64,000 nucleotides of DNA, taken from Brachionus plicatilis (taxonomy: Eukaryota; Rotifera; Eurotatoria; Ploima; Brachionidae). Within the stretch, counting starts at the first letter, position 1. Each line of letters opens with the position of its first letter. Positions 48,701-58,377 of the stretch are shown here, piece after piece. The DNA lies in NCBI GenBank assembly GCA_010279815.1, contig QEOQ01000253.1, positions 682,776 through 746,775 of the forward strand, written 5' to 3'. The translations under genes and the position numbers were made by a program. The notes beneath the pieces were generated by a model. It searched no databases and was not told the DNA's origin. It saw only the letters and a list, made by a program, of their open reading frames with translations.

Positions 48701-49489
48701 TGTTGGACCTCATTTGGGGTATGCAGTAGGCACCTGGATTAATAAGAATAAATTAGAAATGAAAATCTCCTAAATAATAAATTTATTTTAATTAATTATA
48801 ATTAACTGATTTTTTTATTAATAGATAGTAACTAAAAATTCCAATTTAGCTTAACATAAATAATTAAGTCAAAAGTCGATAAAATGTCAAAAAATTTTAA
48901 GAAATCAATCTTTTTAAATTAGAAAAAGTAGATTTTTAAGAATTTAGCCCAATATTAGTTAGATTAAAAATTTGTCTGAAAAATTATAAAATTTACTTTT
49001 AGAAGATTGTTTGTTTTGGGATCTGAGAGAAAATCGTCAATCTGAAAACTTTTTTCACCTTTTGTCAATGACTCGAGTAGCATAGTGTAAGCACCAAAGG
49101 GTCTTAAAAACAAAAAAAAAAATTTGGATTTAGATTGAATTTTTTTTATAAAGATTTAAAAATATATAAAAAGATTAATTAAATTTTAATGTAATGTGAA
49201 AATTTTACTTTTTATGAAATCTTCCAATTCTGAAGCATTCAATTCTTAAAAAATCATCTGATTTTATTTCGCTTCCCAAATTGTACTTGATTTCTTGACT
49301 TGTTTGGGACAAAAATGAACTTCTTTCATCTTCTTCGTAAAATTCATCATTTTTAAATTGTTTTGTCAGAGAATTTTCATCTAAAGTCCTGATTTGAGTC
49401 GCATTTTTGAAAATAACCTTGCACAGGCACTGTATTTTATTTTGAATTTGATCATTATAAACACTTTCCAATTCGACAATTAGTGACAT
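31669..49489 (-). CDS. Otoferlin-like type II ferlin, 2038 aa, 22 exons
   Basis: Exons in transcript order: 49489-49209, 49102-48997, 45322-44653, 44586-44393, 44342-44299, 44147-43856, 41954-41363, 41309-40464, 40409-40147, 40086-39946, 39897-39808, 39754-39587, 39539-39383, 37921-37848, 37793-37503, 37456-37379, 37327-36936, 34963-34507, 34459-34117, 34068-33946, 33896-33670, 31956-31669. The lengths sum to 6117 nt, an exact multiple of three, ending in TAG. Domains: degenerate C2A (1-125), C2B (about 270-400), C2C (440-600), FerB-like region, C2D (1010-1140; [14 protein letters not shown] and IYDQD keep acidic Ca2+ loops), [11 protein letters not shown]2E (1480-1600), C2F (1730-1900; [20 protein letters not shown]), GWWP, and a C-terminal anchor helix (about 2003-2025). 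No DysF domain lies between FerB and C2D, which with [14 protein letters not shown] and [20 protein letters not shown] points to type II (otoferlin-like). Family role: Ca2+-triggered vesicle fusion. Introns hold MITEs, LINE pieces and the gap. Confidence 0.93.
33540..33640 (+). repeat. Dispersed repeat, second copy of the 6715-6830 family
   Basis: It lies in the last ferlin intron. CTCAAACGAAGGTCTTGAAC, CATTCGTACGTGCCCTGGGG and CACTCCCTAATTTA match the first copy and are followed by an A/T-rich tail. Confidence 0.5.
35303..35590. mobile_element. MITE copy with triplicated TTTGTTGCACC at its edge
   Basis: The right arm (GGTGCAACAAAGTATGTTGC to TTCACAATACCTTATAAC) matches the right arm of the 1759-2163 element. 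The left arm is cut short and begins with a tandem array of CCTTTGTTGCA units (about 35300-35338). It lies in the ferlin intron between exons 17 and 18. Confidence 0.6.
36003..36359. mobile_element. Tc1/mariner-like MITE with TA target duplication
   Basis: The left end CAGTGGTGATTTGATAACAG and on to TATTTTACGAAAAATTACGT is matched by the exact reverse complement at the right end (CTGTTATCAAATCACCACTG). The inverted ends exceed 45 bp. TA dinucleotides flank both ends (36001-36002 and 36360-36361), as expected for Tc1/mariner insertions. Subterminal TTTTACGTAA words are repeated. No transposase is encoded. A degraded copy lies at about 60290-60527. Confidence 0.85.
38411..38826. mobile_element. 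piggyBac-like MITE (TTAA-type)
   Basis: The right end in reverse complement reads TTAACACTTGAAGCCCGGCG followed by GGTCAATTTGAC. The left end reads TCAACACTAGAAAGACTGA, with a second inverted block GAAGCCCGATCGGG inside. AACACTNGAA ends at TTAA (left copy mutated to TCAA) fit piggyBac. The middle is AT-rich with no coding. It lies in the ferlin intron between exons 13 and 14. Confidence 0.65.
42892..43533. mobile_element. 642-bp hAT-like MITE with perfect 8-bp target duplication
   Basis: The left terminus GGGTCATGTCCAGAATGTGA is mirrored at the right end (TCACATTCTGGACATGACCC). GTTTTTTT flanks both sides exactly (42884-42891 and 43534-43541), an 8-bp duplication typical of hAT (also seen in P and Merlin). 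Many TGATCA/TTTTGTGATCA words occur near both ends, as subterminal transposase-binding arrays do. It lies in ferlin intron 6. The element at 60676 has related ends. Confidence 0.82.
45803..46757. mobile_element. Long inverted-repeat element running into the assembly gap
   Basis: The left arm 45805-46030 contains CTTTAAAAACAGCACCC, CAGCACCCTGTGTAAACCGC and AACACCCTGCAACACCCTTT. The right arm 46490-46750 contains their reverse complements, ending TGCGGTTTACACAGGGTGCT followed by GTTTTTAAAG. The sequence between the arms is AT-rich and non-coding. The right edge is cut by the gap at 46758. Just left of it is an (ATT)n microsatellite (45746-45777). Repeated AGGGTGTTTT words suggest subterminal arrays. 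Confidence 0.65.
46758..47742. other. Assembly gap, 985 N
   Basis: All bases are N. The gap lies in ferlin intron 2, between an inverted-repeat element and a purine-rich satellite, both of which explain a failed assembly. Confidence 0.99.
47743..47866 (+). repeat. Purine-only minisatellite (GGAAGAGGAAA units)
   Basis: The sequence is a run of AGTGAGGAAGA and GGAAGAGGAAA units, with about 120 bases almost wholly A and G. It continues out of the gap, so the array is probably longer. Such polypurine tracts can form triplex (H-DNA). Confidence 0.85.
48010..48775 (+). pseudogene. LINE fragments in ferlin intron 2
   Basis: Around 48190-48360 the DNA parallels the LINE tail at 57410-57545 (for example GAACAAATTCAGAGCCATTA against GAACGAATTCAAAGACATTA, then TTAAGTCAATGCAT in both). 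From 48540 to 48775 another frame reads [18 protein letters not shown], then after a stop [17 protein letters not shown] and [13 protein letters not shown], which is the RT thumb region of CR1/jockey-like LINEs. Both pieces are short and broken. Confidence 0.6.
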
Positions 49490-51833
49490 TTTTAATCTGA
49501 GTTTTCATTTGAATCAAAACATTGAAAAAATTTTTCATTTGGTTTTTAGTGTTTCATTTATAATTACTAATTTTAAATTAATTAATAAAGCATTATGAGA
49601 AATTCTGAAAAATAAAACTTTTATAATAAGTTTTCTAAAATAAATGAGAAAAATAAAGAAAATTTACAAAACTCATGTTCGTATAGCTAAGCGAAAATAT
49701 CTCGTTTTTAAATTTGGGTCATTTAGGTTTGGATAGTGATTAATTCGTTGAATTTTAGATTATAAAAAGTAAAAAGTATTATTTAATTAAAACTGGTTAA
49801 ATCGCGAGGTAATTCAGGGTGTATGCATAATTTTGAAGCGTTTGATACAAAGGTAGAGACAAATTTAATTTATCTTGTTTATTTGAACGATATATAATTC
49901 AATTTTTCATTAGCGGATATCTAGAATTTTTATTGCTTTGAGTTAAATTTTGAATTTTTATAAATTTTTTTTCAAAACAATTGAGTTTGACATATCTTAT
50001 CATTAATCTTTGTCAAATATTCATAATTAATTTTAATCATTTTCGTGACTATTTCAACTCTAAAAAATAATTTTCATAAATAAATTTTTAAAAAGATAAT
50101 TAAAGCATTTAATTAATTAGTTAAATAAAAAAAACGAAGTTTGAAAAAAATTTAAAATTTCTAATCGAGGCTTATTTTTAATTTTAATTTAAAAAGAGCA
50201 CGAAAATTTTTTAATTTTAGCATTATTTCAAAAAATTCACAAGAATAATAACAAATTTAAAACTTTTTTAACTTAGCTTTTGTATTTTTTTCAGGGGATT
50301 TTTGAATGAATAAAATGAAAATTAAATTTATATTATAAATAAAAATGAATAAACTAACAATATTTTTTTCTTTATTTAAGAATTATAGCTTTTTCTTTTG
50401 TTGTTAACTTTTGATTAAAATTCAACCAAAAAAAATGATTATAACTTTGGGCTTGGGTTAAAAATTGGAAAAATTTGTTATTGTTTATTTAAAAGGTTAA
50501 TTTAACAAGGCTTAACATAATTTATAATATTTAAAACATTCTCTTACTTTCAAAAGTCAACCAAAGAATTAAAAATTGACACTTTTTTTATATTAAGATT
50601 TATTTATTCTATACATACTTCAATGTTATTGGTTTACCGAGCAGGCAATTACCTGGTTCGAGGATTAAGGTATGAGAAAAAATACACAACGTATTGTATT
50701 GAGAGATACTATGTCAATTTACTCAAGGTTCAGTTCTAGATAATGTGAATTTTGTTCTATACAGTAATCATCTCCCAGATTAAACTTCAAGTATGATTAA
50801 AATATAAGCTGATGAATCATCAAAAATTTATAAACAACATATTCAAATTGAAAAAAAAATATTTGAAGAATATCATTAAATGCAAAAAAATTTTAAATTA
50901 CTAGGAATTAAATTTTGCTATTAAATTAAGGATTTAAAAATTTAAATTAAAAAACATTTAAATTTTTTCGTAAATTGTAATTTTAAAATACACTGCTTCT
51001 ACGATATAATGAGTTTAACTTTTAATACGTAAAATATGGCAAATTAGAAATATTTTACTAAACATCCCGTAAAATACCTTATTTTAGGTAATATCATATT
51101 TTAATAACAACACAGTAAACAATATTTTGAAAAGGAAATTAATTTTGAATTGCAATGATGATGAAATATGTAAGGTGACTAATTTTAGAAGATTAAATAT
51201 CAAGCATAAATACTAAAAATAATTATGATTTTATTTTATTTTAATTTTATTTTATGTTCAATGAGTATTTTAAAAATTCTTATTTTAGCAAATACTTTAC
51301 ATTTAAGTTAATAACAATTAATTGAATTTAGTGCAGAAAATAATTTTTCAAGCTATTTATTAATTTCTAAAGATTAAATTAAAAAAAAGCTAATTGTTTT
51401 TTAAATATGCTTTAAAAAATCTTTAAAAAAATTAAATGGTTCGATTGCCTGACACAGTTAAATTTGTTTTAATTAAATATTTAAAGTTCTAATTTTTGTT
51501 GTCTTCAAGCGTTTTGGACAAATATTTATTAAAAACAAAAACTGTTCCTAATTAAATTTTAATTTTTTCAATATGGAATATTAAGCAGGCAAATATTTTT
51601 GAGATTTAATGAAAAAATTTATAAAAACAAAATAAAAGTAGAATATTTATAATTAGACTTGTTATTCAGCTTCTCAAAAATTCAATAAAAGCTTCTAAGC
51701 TATTTTGAATTTCGAAATTCTTTTACAAAAATATTTTATTTTTTCAAACCAAATAGACGAGCGAAATAAACAGACGAATTTATATTCCTAGCAAACGATT
51801 TAAAGTTTAATAGCAAAAATTAATTCAAAATTT
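49490..51833. other. Divergent intergenic region (ferlin 5' side)
   Basis: This 2.3-kb AT-rich stretch should hold the ferlin promoter and that of the small gene at 51834. I see no exon, no defined repeat and no convincing core promoter element. Confidence 0.4.
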
Positions 51834-52061
51834 ATGAGTTCGCAAAATTCAGCTAATTTTTCAGAAAATCGCTCAAAAACAGAGCTAAAAAGATTTTCTG
51901 ATCAAAATCCGCATTTAAAGACCACGATGGAAAATTTTTATCTCAATACAGAACCAATTAATGCCGCAAAATTCGACTATAAATTCACCGCCATAGACAA
52001 ATCAAAGGTTAAATACAATAAATCCAATTTTAACTGGCAACTAAACGAATTCAACTATTAG
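51834..52061 (+). CDS. Small hypothetical protein, 75 aa
   Basis: A single open frame runs from ATG at 51834 to TAG at 52059-52061. The product is hydrophilic and rich in Asn, Ser, Lys and aromatic residues (MSSQNSANFSENRSKTELKR at the start, FNWQLNEFNY at the end). Codon and base composition are richer in GC than the flanks, which supports coding. No signal peptide or membrane helix is seen, and I do not recognise the family. It ends only 3 nt before the NPRL2 stop on the other strand, so the two 3' UTRs must overlap. It could be the last exon of a longer gene. Confidence 0.5.
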   Translation: MSSQNSANFSENRSKTELKRFSDQNPHLKTTMENFYLNTEPINAAKFDYKFTAIDKSKVKYNKSNFNWQLNEFNY

Positions 52062-52064
52062 GAT

Positions 52065-55000
52065 CTATTTTATGCATATAACAACATTTGGGTCTTCATC
52101 TAACTGGTCTTCAATTTTTTTTATGCTTATTCCATTTTCTGAACATATTTTGTCATAATTGTAATCGCCCGGAAAACAAATGTTGGACGATTCGGTCTTT
52201 GAGCGTTGACTGTCACTTAAACTAATCGGATATTTATTTATTTTCCTGAGCAATCCTTGTATTAATCCAAACAATATTAATTTTCTTAATAAATTAAATT
52301 AAAAAGAAATTTTTTTTAAATTATTTTTTTACTTGATGTCAATGTTTTTCTCAATTGGATTTCCTAGTTCTATCACATTTTTGACCATAAAACCATGACT
52401 GAACATATTTAACACCATAAACATGTCATAAAACGTAGGCGGTTCTCTCTCTAAATATTTATTTTAATTTGAATAAATAATTTTTTACAAAATTTCTTAT
52501 TTTACCTTTGTCAAATTGGCAAAATTTAATTGCGTCAGACTGAAGCTCTGAATTCGAGTAAAATTTAGCAATCAAAGATGTTCGCACAAACATGCTAGAG
52601 TATTGAATGATTGGTACAAGCCGAATTATATCCGAATATCTTAAATAATTTTAAAGAGACTCTTGAAAATTAAATTTAAAAATAAAATACAATAAATTTT
52701 GAATGGCTTCTTTAGCCTCACTGGATTCAATATTAGTTTCTTTGGCAATTAGAGAAACTGTCTTAAATCCATTAATGGACGAAACAATCTTATATTATTA
52801 AAGAAAATTAAATTTTGTTCAAAAAACATAAATTTTTGAAATAAAAATTTCACAGTAATCAATAATAAGTGTCCAACCTTTAACATATTCATTAGCGAAT
52901 ATTTTGAAATTCTTGATTTATTCTTAGTCTTATCTTCATTATTTGATAAAATCACTGATTTTAGGGTTGTAAATAGTCAAGATATGACCAGTGATCATTT
53001 TCCAATTGAGGCATGCATATATTTTGACTACTCAGTTATCGCTAAAACACAACCAAAGAAGCTTAACAATAAAAAAGAAAATTGGTTTTTATTCCGTGAG
53101 ATCCTAAAAGGTCAAAACTCAGGATTAAATTCAGCATCAATTGACGAACTAAATGATGAAATTACCCAAAAGTTAATTTCTGCAACTCATAAAAGCATTC
53201 CATACCAAACAAATAGAATTTTCAAAACAAGTCTCCCACCGAACATTGTCAGTATAATTAAGGAACGCAGGGAAAAAAGAAGAATATTTCAAAAAAATCG
53301 TTGTCAGAATACTAAAAAAATATTCAACCAAATGACTTCAGAGTTAAGGATCAGTTTAAAAAATTTTTGGAATTAAAACTGGTCTGATTTTATTAAAATT
53401 GGGAAAAATCCGCTTTCATGTAGACCATTCTGGAAAAAAATTAATAATTTTCGATCAAAGAAAGGATCTGGATTAAAACCTACTTTAATCTCTAATAATA
53501 ATGAACTTAGAAATGATGAAGAAAAGGCTACCTTTTTTGGTGAATTTCTCCAAAAAATTTTTAGTCCGAATAATGATCTAATTAATCCCCAAAAAGATAG
53601 AGAAATAACTGATTGTTATCTTGAGTATTTTAATATGGAAAATCAATGCAAATTAGACGAGCCTGTTAGCACTAAAGAGATTACATCAGCGATAAAAAGG
53701 TTAAAAGAGGAAGCAGCTTCGGGACCAGACCAAATTCATAACCATATGTTAAAAAATGTACCTCAAAATATTCTAAAAGACATTATGTATCTTTTTAGTT
53801 TAAGTAACCCAGCTAACTACCGACCAATCAGTATGACAAGCTGTAGGAAAACACTTAGAACATATCGTCTACCCAAGATTATATATTTATTTAGAACAAA
53901 ACTCATTACTAATTCAGGAGCAATCAGGTTTTAGAAAAAATCGACGAACCGCTGATAATCTTTTCTTCCTTATTCAAAAAATTTTAAAATCATTAAATAG
54001 AAAGAAGAAAGTTTGTTCCCTATTTTTTGATATCTCCAAAGCGTTCGATAGAGTTTGACATGATGATCTTATTTATAAACTAATAAAAATGAACCTTCCC
54101 TCTTACCTTATACATTGGATTAATTCATTCTTAGACTCAAGATAATTTAAAGTAAATGTAAATGGTCATATAAGTGATGAATACCATATTACTGCAGGTG
54201 TTCCTCAAGGCTCGGTAATTAGTCCATTACTTTTTAGCATTTTTATCAATGATATTCCTAAAAGAAATAAAACAAATAGTGAATACTCTCTTCTTTTTGC
54301 TTATTACTTGGTCACATTTTATATTTTTAAGAAAAAAGGAAATCTAGAAAATAAGATATACCAATACTTAGACGAACTAGAAAAATGGCTCTTCAAGTGG
54401 AAGATGAAAATATCATATGATGTTGAAAAGTCTTGCTTCATTGTATTCACTAAATATAATTAGGAAAGTATTGACTTAAAATTAAAAATGTATAAAAAAA
54501 AAATTGAGAGTCAAAAGGAAATCAAGTTTTTAGGTATAAATTTTGATTCAAAATTAACCTTTACCCCCAATAGTTGATGAAATAAAACAGCGATGTAGTT
54601 CACGGTTGAACTTAATAAAATTTCTGAACTGTTCAGTACTTAAACACTTTGCACGTGTTACCTCTTACAACTTATCAATTTTAATTGTCTTTTTATTATG
54701 TTTTAACTTATTTTAATTTTATCTTATTTTTTCTTTACATTTATATTTTTATTTTATTTTTTCTTTACATTTTTATTTTATTTTGTCTTGATTTTTATTT
54801 TTATTTTATTTTTAATCTAAAGGAGCTTGAGCTCGGCACAGATAAATCAAATGAATAATTAACAAATTAATTTTTGAAAAAAAAAAACTTTTGGTGTTGT
54901 AAGATCCCAATCATCGATCTTGATCTCACTCTTGCTTCTAACAAAGACTGGAACATCCAGATGATTTTTGATTAGCTTTAAAAAAATTGCGGAATGCTCT

Positions 55001-55071
55001 AAATTAGCGTTTTTAATTGAAAAATACATATTCAACCTAGAAGAACTTAAAAAATTTGAATTCAAATGATA
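52065..55071 (-). CDS. NPRL2: NPRL2 (GATOR1 subunit) homologue, C-terminal two thirds
   Basis: Exons in transcript order: 55071-54889, 52788-52691, 52639-52506, 52450-52333, 52284-52065, with matching phases, 251 codons with stop. Recognisable parts: DVPVFVRSKSEIKIDDWDLT, INGFKTVSLIAKETNIESSE, AIQNLLYSDIIRLVPIIQYS, LILFGLIQGLLRKINKYP and the terminal DYNYDKICSENGISIKKIED followed by DPNVVICIK, all collinear with NPRL2. Known role: with NPRL3 and DEPDC5 it forms GATOR1, which restrains TORC1 when amino acids are scarce, at the lysosome. About 130 N-terminal residues (the FFSEF-type start) were not found upstream; they may lie beyond the repeats at 55.6-58 kb or be lost. The first exon border is chosen by phase; 55036 is an alternative acceptor. 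Its 2.1-kb first intron in the window holds a decayed LINE. Confidence 0.88.
52960..54860 (+). pseudogene. Decayed jockey-like LINE inside an NPRL2 intron
   Basis: The plus-strand frames, with stops and frameshifts, give MTSDHFPIEACI (end of endonuclease), a linker with LPPNIVSIIKERREKRRIFQ, SAIKRLKEEAASGPDQIHNH, NPANYRPISMTS, SGFRKNRRTADNLFFLIQK, LFFDISKAFDRV, HITAGVPQGSVISPLLFSIF and QKEIKFLGINFDSKLTF, which are RT blocks in order. The FADD box has decayed to FAYYL. The 3' end carries AGGAGCTTGAGCTCGGCACA and a short A-rich tail near 54820-54860. It is 5'-truncated. Confidence 0.85.
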
Positions 55072-55319
55072 CTATGAAAATAATTTTCATCATAAATTTT
55101 TCTTGAAATAGGAAAAAAAATTCAAGAATCAAATATTTACTAAAATCTTGACCAATTATTTTCAGAGTAAAAATTTATTTTGTCATAATAGGATATGCTA
55201 TACATATAATATTTTTTAAGTATTGCGTTTAAATATCTAAATAATTCAAAAAAATTTGTTTTAAAAATTTTATTTCGTTTTAAAATTTATTTTTAAAGAT
55301 TTTAAAAGCTTTATTTTAA

Positions 55320-55556
55320 AAACATCAGAAAAAAAAAAAGATCACAAATTATGTAATCAAAATTCTTTCGAATAATAGAGTACGAAAGATATTGCTAAAA
55401 AACGGACACATTCTGTTTGGAAGAAATTTGAGATGGCATAGTTCAGTCTATGACTATTCAAATCAAAATTCTTTTAGCTTTTTAACAAAACCATCAGCTC
55501 AGCTCTATAACTTTTTCTTTGGTCTGCACAACCTTCTAAATATCATGCAAGCATAA
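55320..55556 (+). other. Open frame resembling a LINE ORF2 tail
   Basis: A frame open from about 55320 to TAA at 55554-55556 gives ILLKNGHILFGRNLRWHSSV then LTKPSAQLYNFFFGLHNLLN. The end of many LINE ORF2 proteins has this look, but there is no RT motif here to prove it. It lies upstream of the NPRL2 exons on the other strand. Confidence 0.25.
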
Positions 55557-55670
55557 ATTTTTTTTTTTAAATGTTTTATCGATTTTAAAAGTTCGTATTG
55601 TTATTATTTTTAAATTTTCTATCAATGGAGATTATTTTTAGGTAAATCTTATATTTTTTCATATTTTTTT

Positions 55671-56100
55671 TTAACACTAGAAGCACCAAAATTTCCAACT
55701 ACTAGGAGTTATTTTGACTCGTTATGAAAATTAAGGAATAAATCATATATTTTATGTTCAAATTTATTTAAATTATTAAATTAATTGAATAAAATTAGTA
55801 AATTAATAAATTTTAGTCTTTTCTTATGCCTTATAAAATATCCATGGTCAATCACACTTTTTACAAATACTCTCTATTTCTTTTGTACAATATCCACACC
55901 ATGCTTTTTTACATTTTGAACAAAAATTTGTCGCTTTATAATTACCACATAAACGAATTTGAACAAATTTTTTTATTTGAATTTAGAAAGTTATTCTTAT
56001 TTTTAATGCTGAAAAAAAAATATGCTCAAAAAAAAATACTTAGATTTTAGCGGCTAAACACCGAAAAAAGAGTCATTATGACTCGTTGGTTCTACTAGTA
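55671..56100 (-). mobile_element. piggyBac-derived element retaining the transposase C-terminal Cys-rich tail
   Basis: The left end is TTAACACTAGAAGCACC. The right end, in reverse complement, is CTAGTAGAACCAACGAGTCA. On the minus strand the interior reads RLCGNYKATNFCSKCKKAWC and on to GYCTKEIESICKKCD before a stop at about 55843, a cysteine pattern like the C-terminal zinc-binding domain of piggyBac transposases. A stop lies about eleven codons upstream of RLCG, so only the tail survives. Sister fragments: 5531-5840 and 56110-56285. Confidence 0.75.
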
Positions 56101-56109
56101 GTATATTCT

Positions 56110-56285
56110 TGATTTGGCACAAAGAAAAATTTTTTTGAACTTAAATTTAGTTAATTCAGAAAGTTATTCTTATTTTTATGATGAAAAAAAAATATTATGC
56201 TCAAATAACAAGAATTGACTTTGATTTTAGCGGCCAAAAATCGTAGAAGAGTCATTTTGACTCGTTGGTGCTCGTCTAGTCTTAA
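56110..56285 (-). mobile_element. Partial copy of the piggyBac-derived element (one end)
   Basis: The end sequence GAGTCATTTTGACTCGTTGG followed by TGCTCGTCTAGTC and TTAA at 56282-56285 repeats the right-hand end of the neighbour at 55671-56100, and the inner part AGAAAGTTATTCTTATTTTT is also shared. The other half is absent. Confidence 0.6.
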
Positions 56286-56505
56286 AGGAAATATTACTAT
56301 TCTTTTTAAAAATTTTGAATTTTTATTGTTGAAAATTTCGATAATATTTTCTCACACACACATTTTTTTTTATTTGAAAAACATTTTTAAATATCAGAAA
56401 CCTCGTAATCACCTGAATCAATTAAGCTAGAAAATTTTAGCTTTTCTATCCCTCATTTGAGATTAAATTAATTATTTTAAAATATTTCTTTTATGTTTTA
56501 CTTAC

Positions 56506-56655
56506 AGTCTCAAATCGCCTTTTATTTGGTTTAGTGAGATTTATGATGGGACCGGACTGAGTCATTCCATTCCATTGGTTGTCATATTGATGGAGGAATA
56601 ACAAAGCAGGTTGTGAATCAAGATGTATCAAATATCCGACTTCATTGCGTAATTG
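56506..56655 (-). other. Possible orphan exon (50 codons) with good splice borders
   Basis: On the minus strand an AG at 56657-56656 is followed by an open frame with VGYLIHLDSQPALLFLHQYD and QWNGMTQSGPIINLTKPNKR, ending at ACT before GTAAGT. The composition looks coding and differs from the surroundings. I cannot place it in a known family. It could be an exon of the upstream NPRL2 transcription unit, of an unseen gene, or a transposon piece. Confidence 0.3.
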
Positions 56656-56764
56656 CTTTCAATTTCTGAAGCTTCAACTATGTAAACACGTGTAGCACGC
56701 TATAACACGTGTAATTCAATGTCTCTTTCTAATTTCAGTTTATTTTACCGTAATTAACTTTTTT

Positions 56765-56835
56765 TTTATTTTATTATATTCTGAAGCAGCTTAAGCTCGG
56801 TACAGTAAACAAATAAATAAAATAAAATAAATGAG
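56765..56835 (+). repeat. LINE 3' tail (AGCTTAAGCTCGG hairpin + AAATA run)
   Basis: The sequence AAGCAGCTTAAGCTCGGTAC followed by AAATAAATAAAATAAAATAA is nearly the same as the 3' end of the LINE at 54820-54860 (GGAGCTTGAGCTCGGCACAG), so the two belong to one 3'-end family. Confidence 0.6.
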
Positions 56836-56929
56836 ATTGTAATAAGTTGGTACCCAAACAAAATTTTTTAACCCTTTTTTGGATGTTTAATGGTGCATAA
56901 GTTCTTTTGCGAGGGGTATTTAATGGGGA

Positions 56930-57729
56930 TTAACTGCAAAACTTGAAGACTTAGATTTTGCAGATGATCTGGTACTAATATTTAATACAGACATATGCAT
57001 ATGAAGACGCAAGATTTGGCGAACAACGTTAAACCAACCGGACTCTAAATAAATAACTTGAAGAAAAAAAAGAAAGTTATGTGCATAAATACCAAATTGG
57101 ATACCCCGATCACCATCGATGGTACACAAATAGAGTGTGCAAGTGAATTCACATACCTAGGTAGCACTATCAATACAACGTTGGGAACACACAGAGATAT
57201 TAAGAATAGACTTGCTAAAGCAAAGAGTGCCTTTGCTAGACTCCGACCAGCATGGAAATCAAACAGCTTCAGCAAGGAAACAAAACTTAAACTACACAAC
57301 AGTGTAGTAAAAGCAACACTGATGTACGTAAGTGAATGTTGGGGGATGTGTGAATCTGACAGGAAAAGCCTTAACACCTTCCACACTGGAAGCCTGCGGA
57401 GGATTCTCGGGATACACTGGTCTGAGACATTGTCGAATGCTGACAGAAGAACAAATTCAGAGCCATTAAGTCAATGCATTAAGAACAAAAGACTGCGATG
57501 GCTCGGGCATGAACTTAGAATGAAAGAAACACGGATACCAAAAAGCGCTCTTCAATGGACACCTCAAGGGAGACGTAAGGTAGGAAGACTAGTAGTAACA
57601 TCACGAAAGGTCAACAATCACGAAAGAGCTCATCGAAATGGGAATGACATGGGGAGAAGAAAGGGTAAAGGCAAAAGATCAACTTGAGTGGAAATCAAAA
57701 AGTAATGACCCTATGCTCCACAAGGAGTG
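56930..57729 (+). pseudogene. 5'-truncated LINE: RT FADD box to C-terminus
   Basis: A broken start reads LDFADDLVLIF at about 56955, the RT catalytic box. The open frame 57079-57687 then gives ECASEFTYLGSTINTTLGTH, RLAKAKSAFARLRPAWKS, LHNSVVKATLMYVSECWGMC, GSLRRILGIHWSETLSNAD and NKRLRWLGHELRMKETRIPK with LQWTPQGRRKVGRL, the standard LINE ORF2 tail. After a frameshift near 57610 the end reads RVKAKDQLEWKSKSNDPMLH to TGA at 57727-57729. It is inactive because it lacks the endonuclease and most of the RT. Confidence 0.8.
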
Positions 57730-57869
57730 AATAAGGAAATAAAATAAGTTCTTTTGGGTAAATTTTAAGTCAATGAACTAAAAGATAATTTCTTTATCAA
57801 TTTTTCAGATTTATTAAATAATTTTGGTTGAAGTGTAGCTATTCTCATAAACAAAACAGCGTATTTTTT

Positions 57870-58265
57870 TAGGAACTATTACTTGACCATTGTAAACTTG
57901 TTGAGATTAAAATTAACCTAGACTCAATTCCTTTATCGATTTTCTGTCTCTACAACTCAAAAAATATTTCTTTGTATCAAAATTTTTTTGAATTAATTTT
58001 AAAAAAGTATATCAAATTTATTTTAGTAGGTAATTTTAATTCCAAATCTAATATAATTGAAAGTATAGATGCCTTGCTGATTTTTAATTTATCATCCGGG
58101 ACTTTTATAAATTTTAATCAAATCGACAAAATTTTGACTGGATTAAATTTAAGAATCTCTTAAGTAATGGCCAACCTGAAAATTTTTCTGATTTCCAGCA
58201 TGATAACATTCAAACTATCACTAGTAATCATATTTATGAATTGAGTGAAGCTGTAAGCAGTTTTA
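57870..58265 (+). pseudogene. LINE endonuclease-domain fragment
   Basis: The frame NLDSIPLSIFCLYNSKNISL then KKYIKFILVGNFNSKSNIIE is the apurinic-endonuclease core of a LINE ORF2, with the usual GDFN box reading GNFN. After a stop, SNGQPENFSDFQHDNIQTIT continues in a shifted frame. Only this part of the element is present. Confidence 0.65.
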
Positions 58266-58377
58266 TCACAGCTAAGTCGTTTTATTAAATAGATAGAAAA
58301 AATAATTAAGTCAATTAATTTTTAAATAAATCAGGTTGTTTAAATATACTTAAAGTCTTTAAGATCTCAAAAAAAAG

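Noticed and set aside
52749..52955. Minus-strand ORF taken at first as an NPRL2 exon before INGF
   Set aside because: The exon ending DWDLTTPK (54889-55071) joins directly and in phase to IVSSINGF (52788), matching the family, so this frame is intronic read-through.
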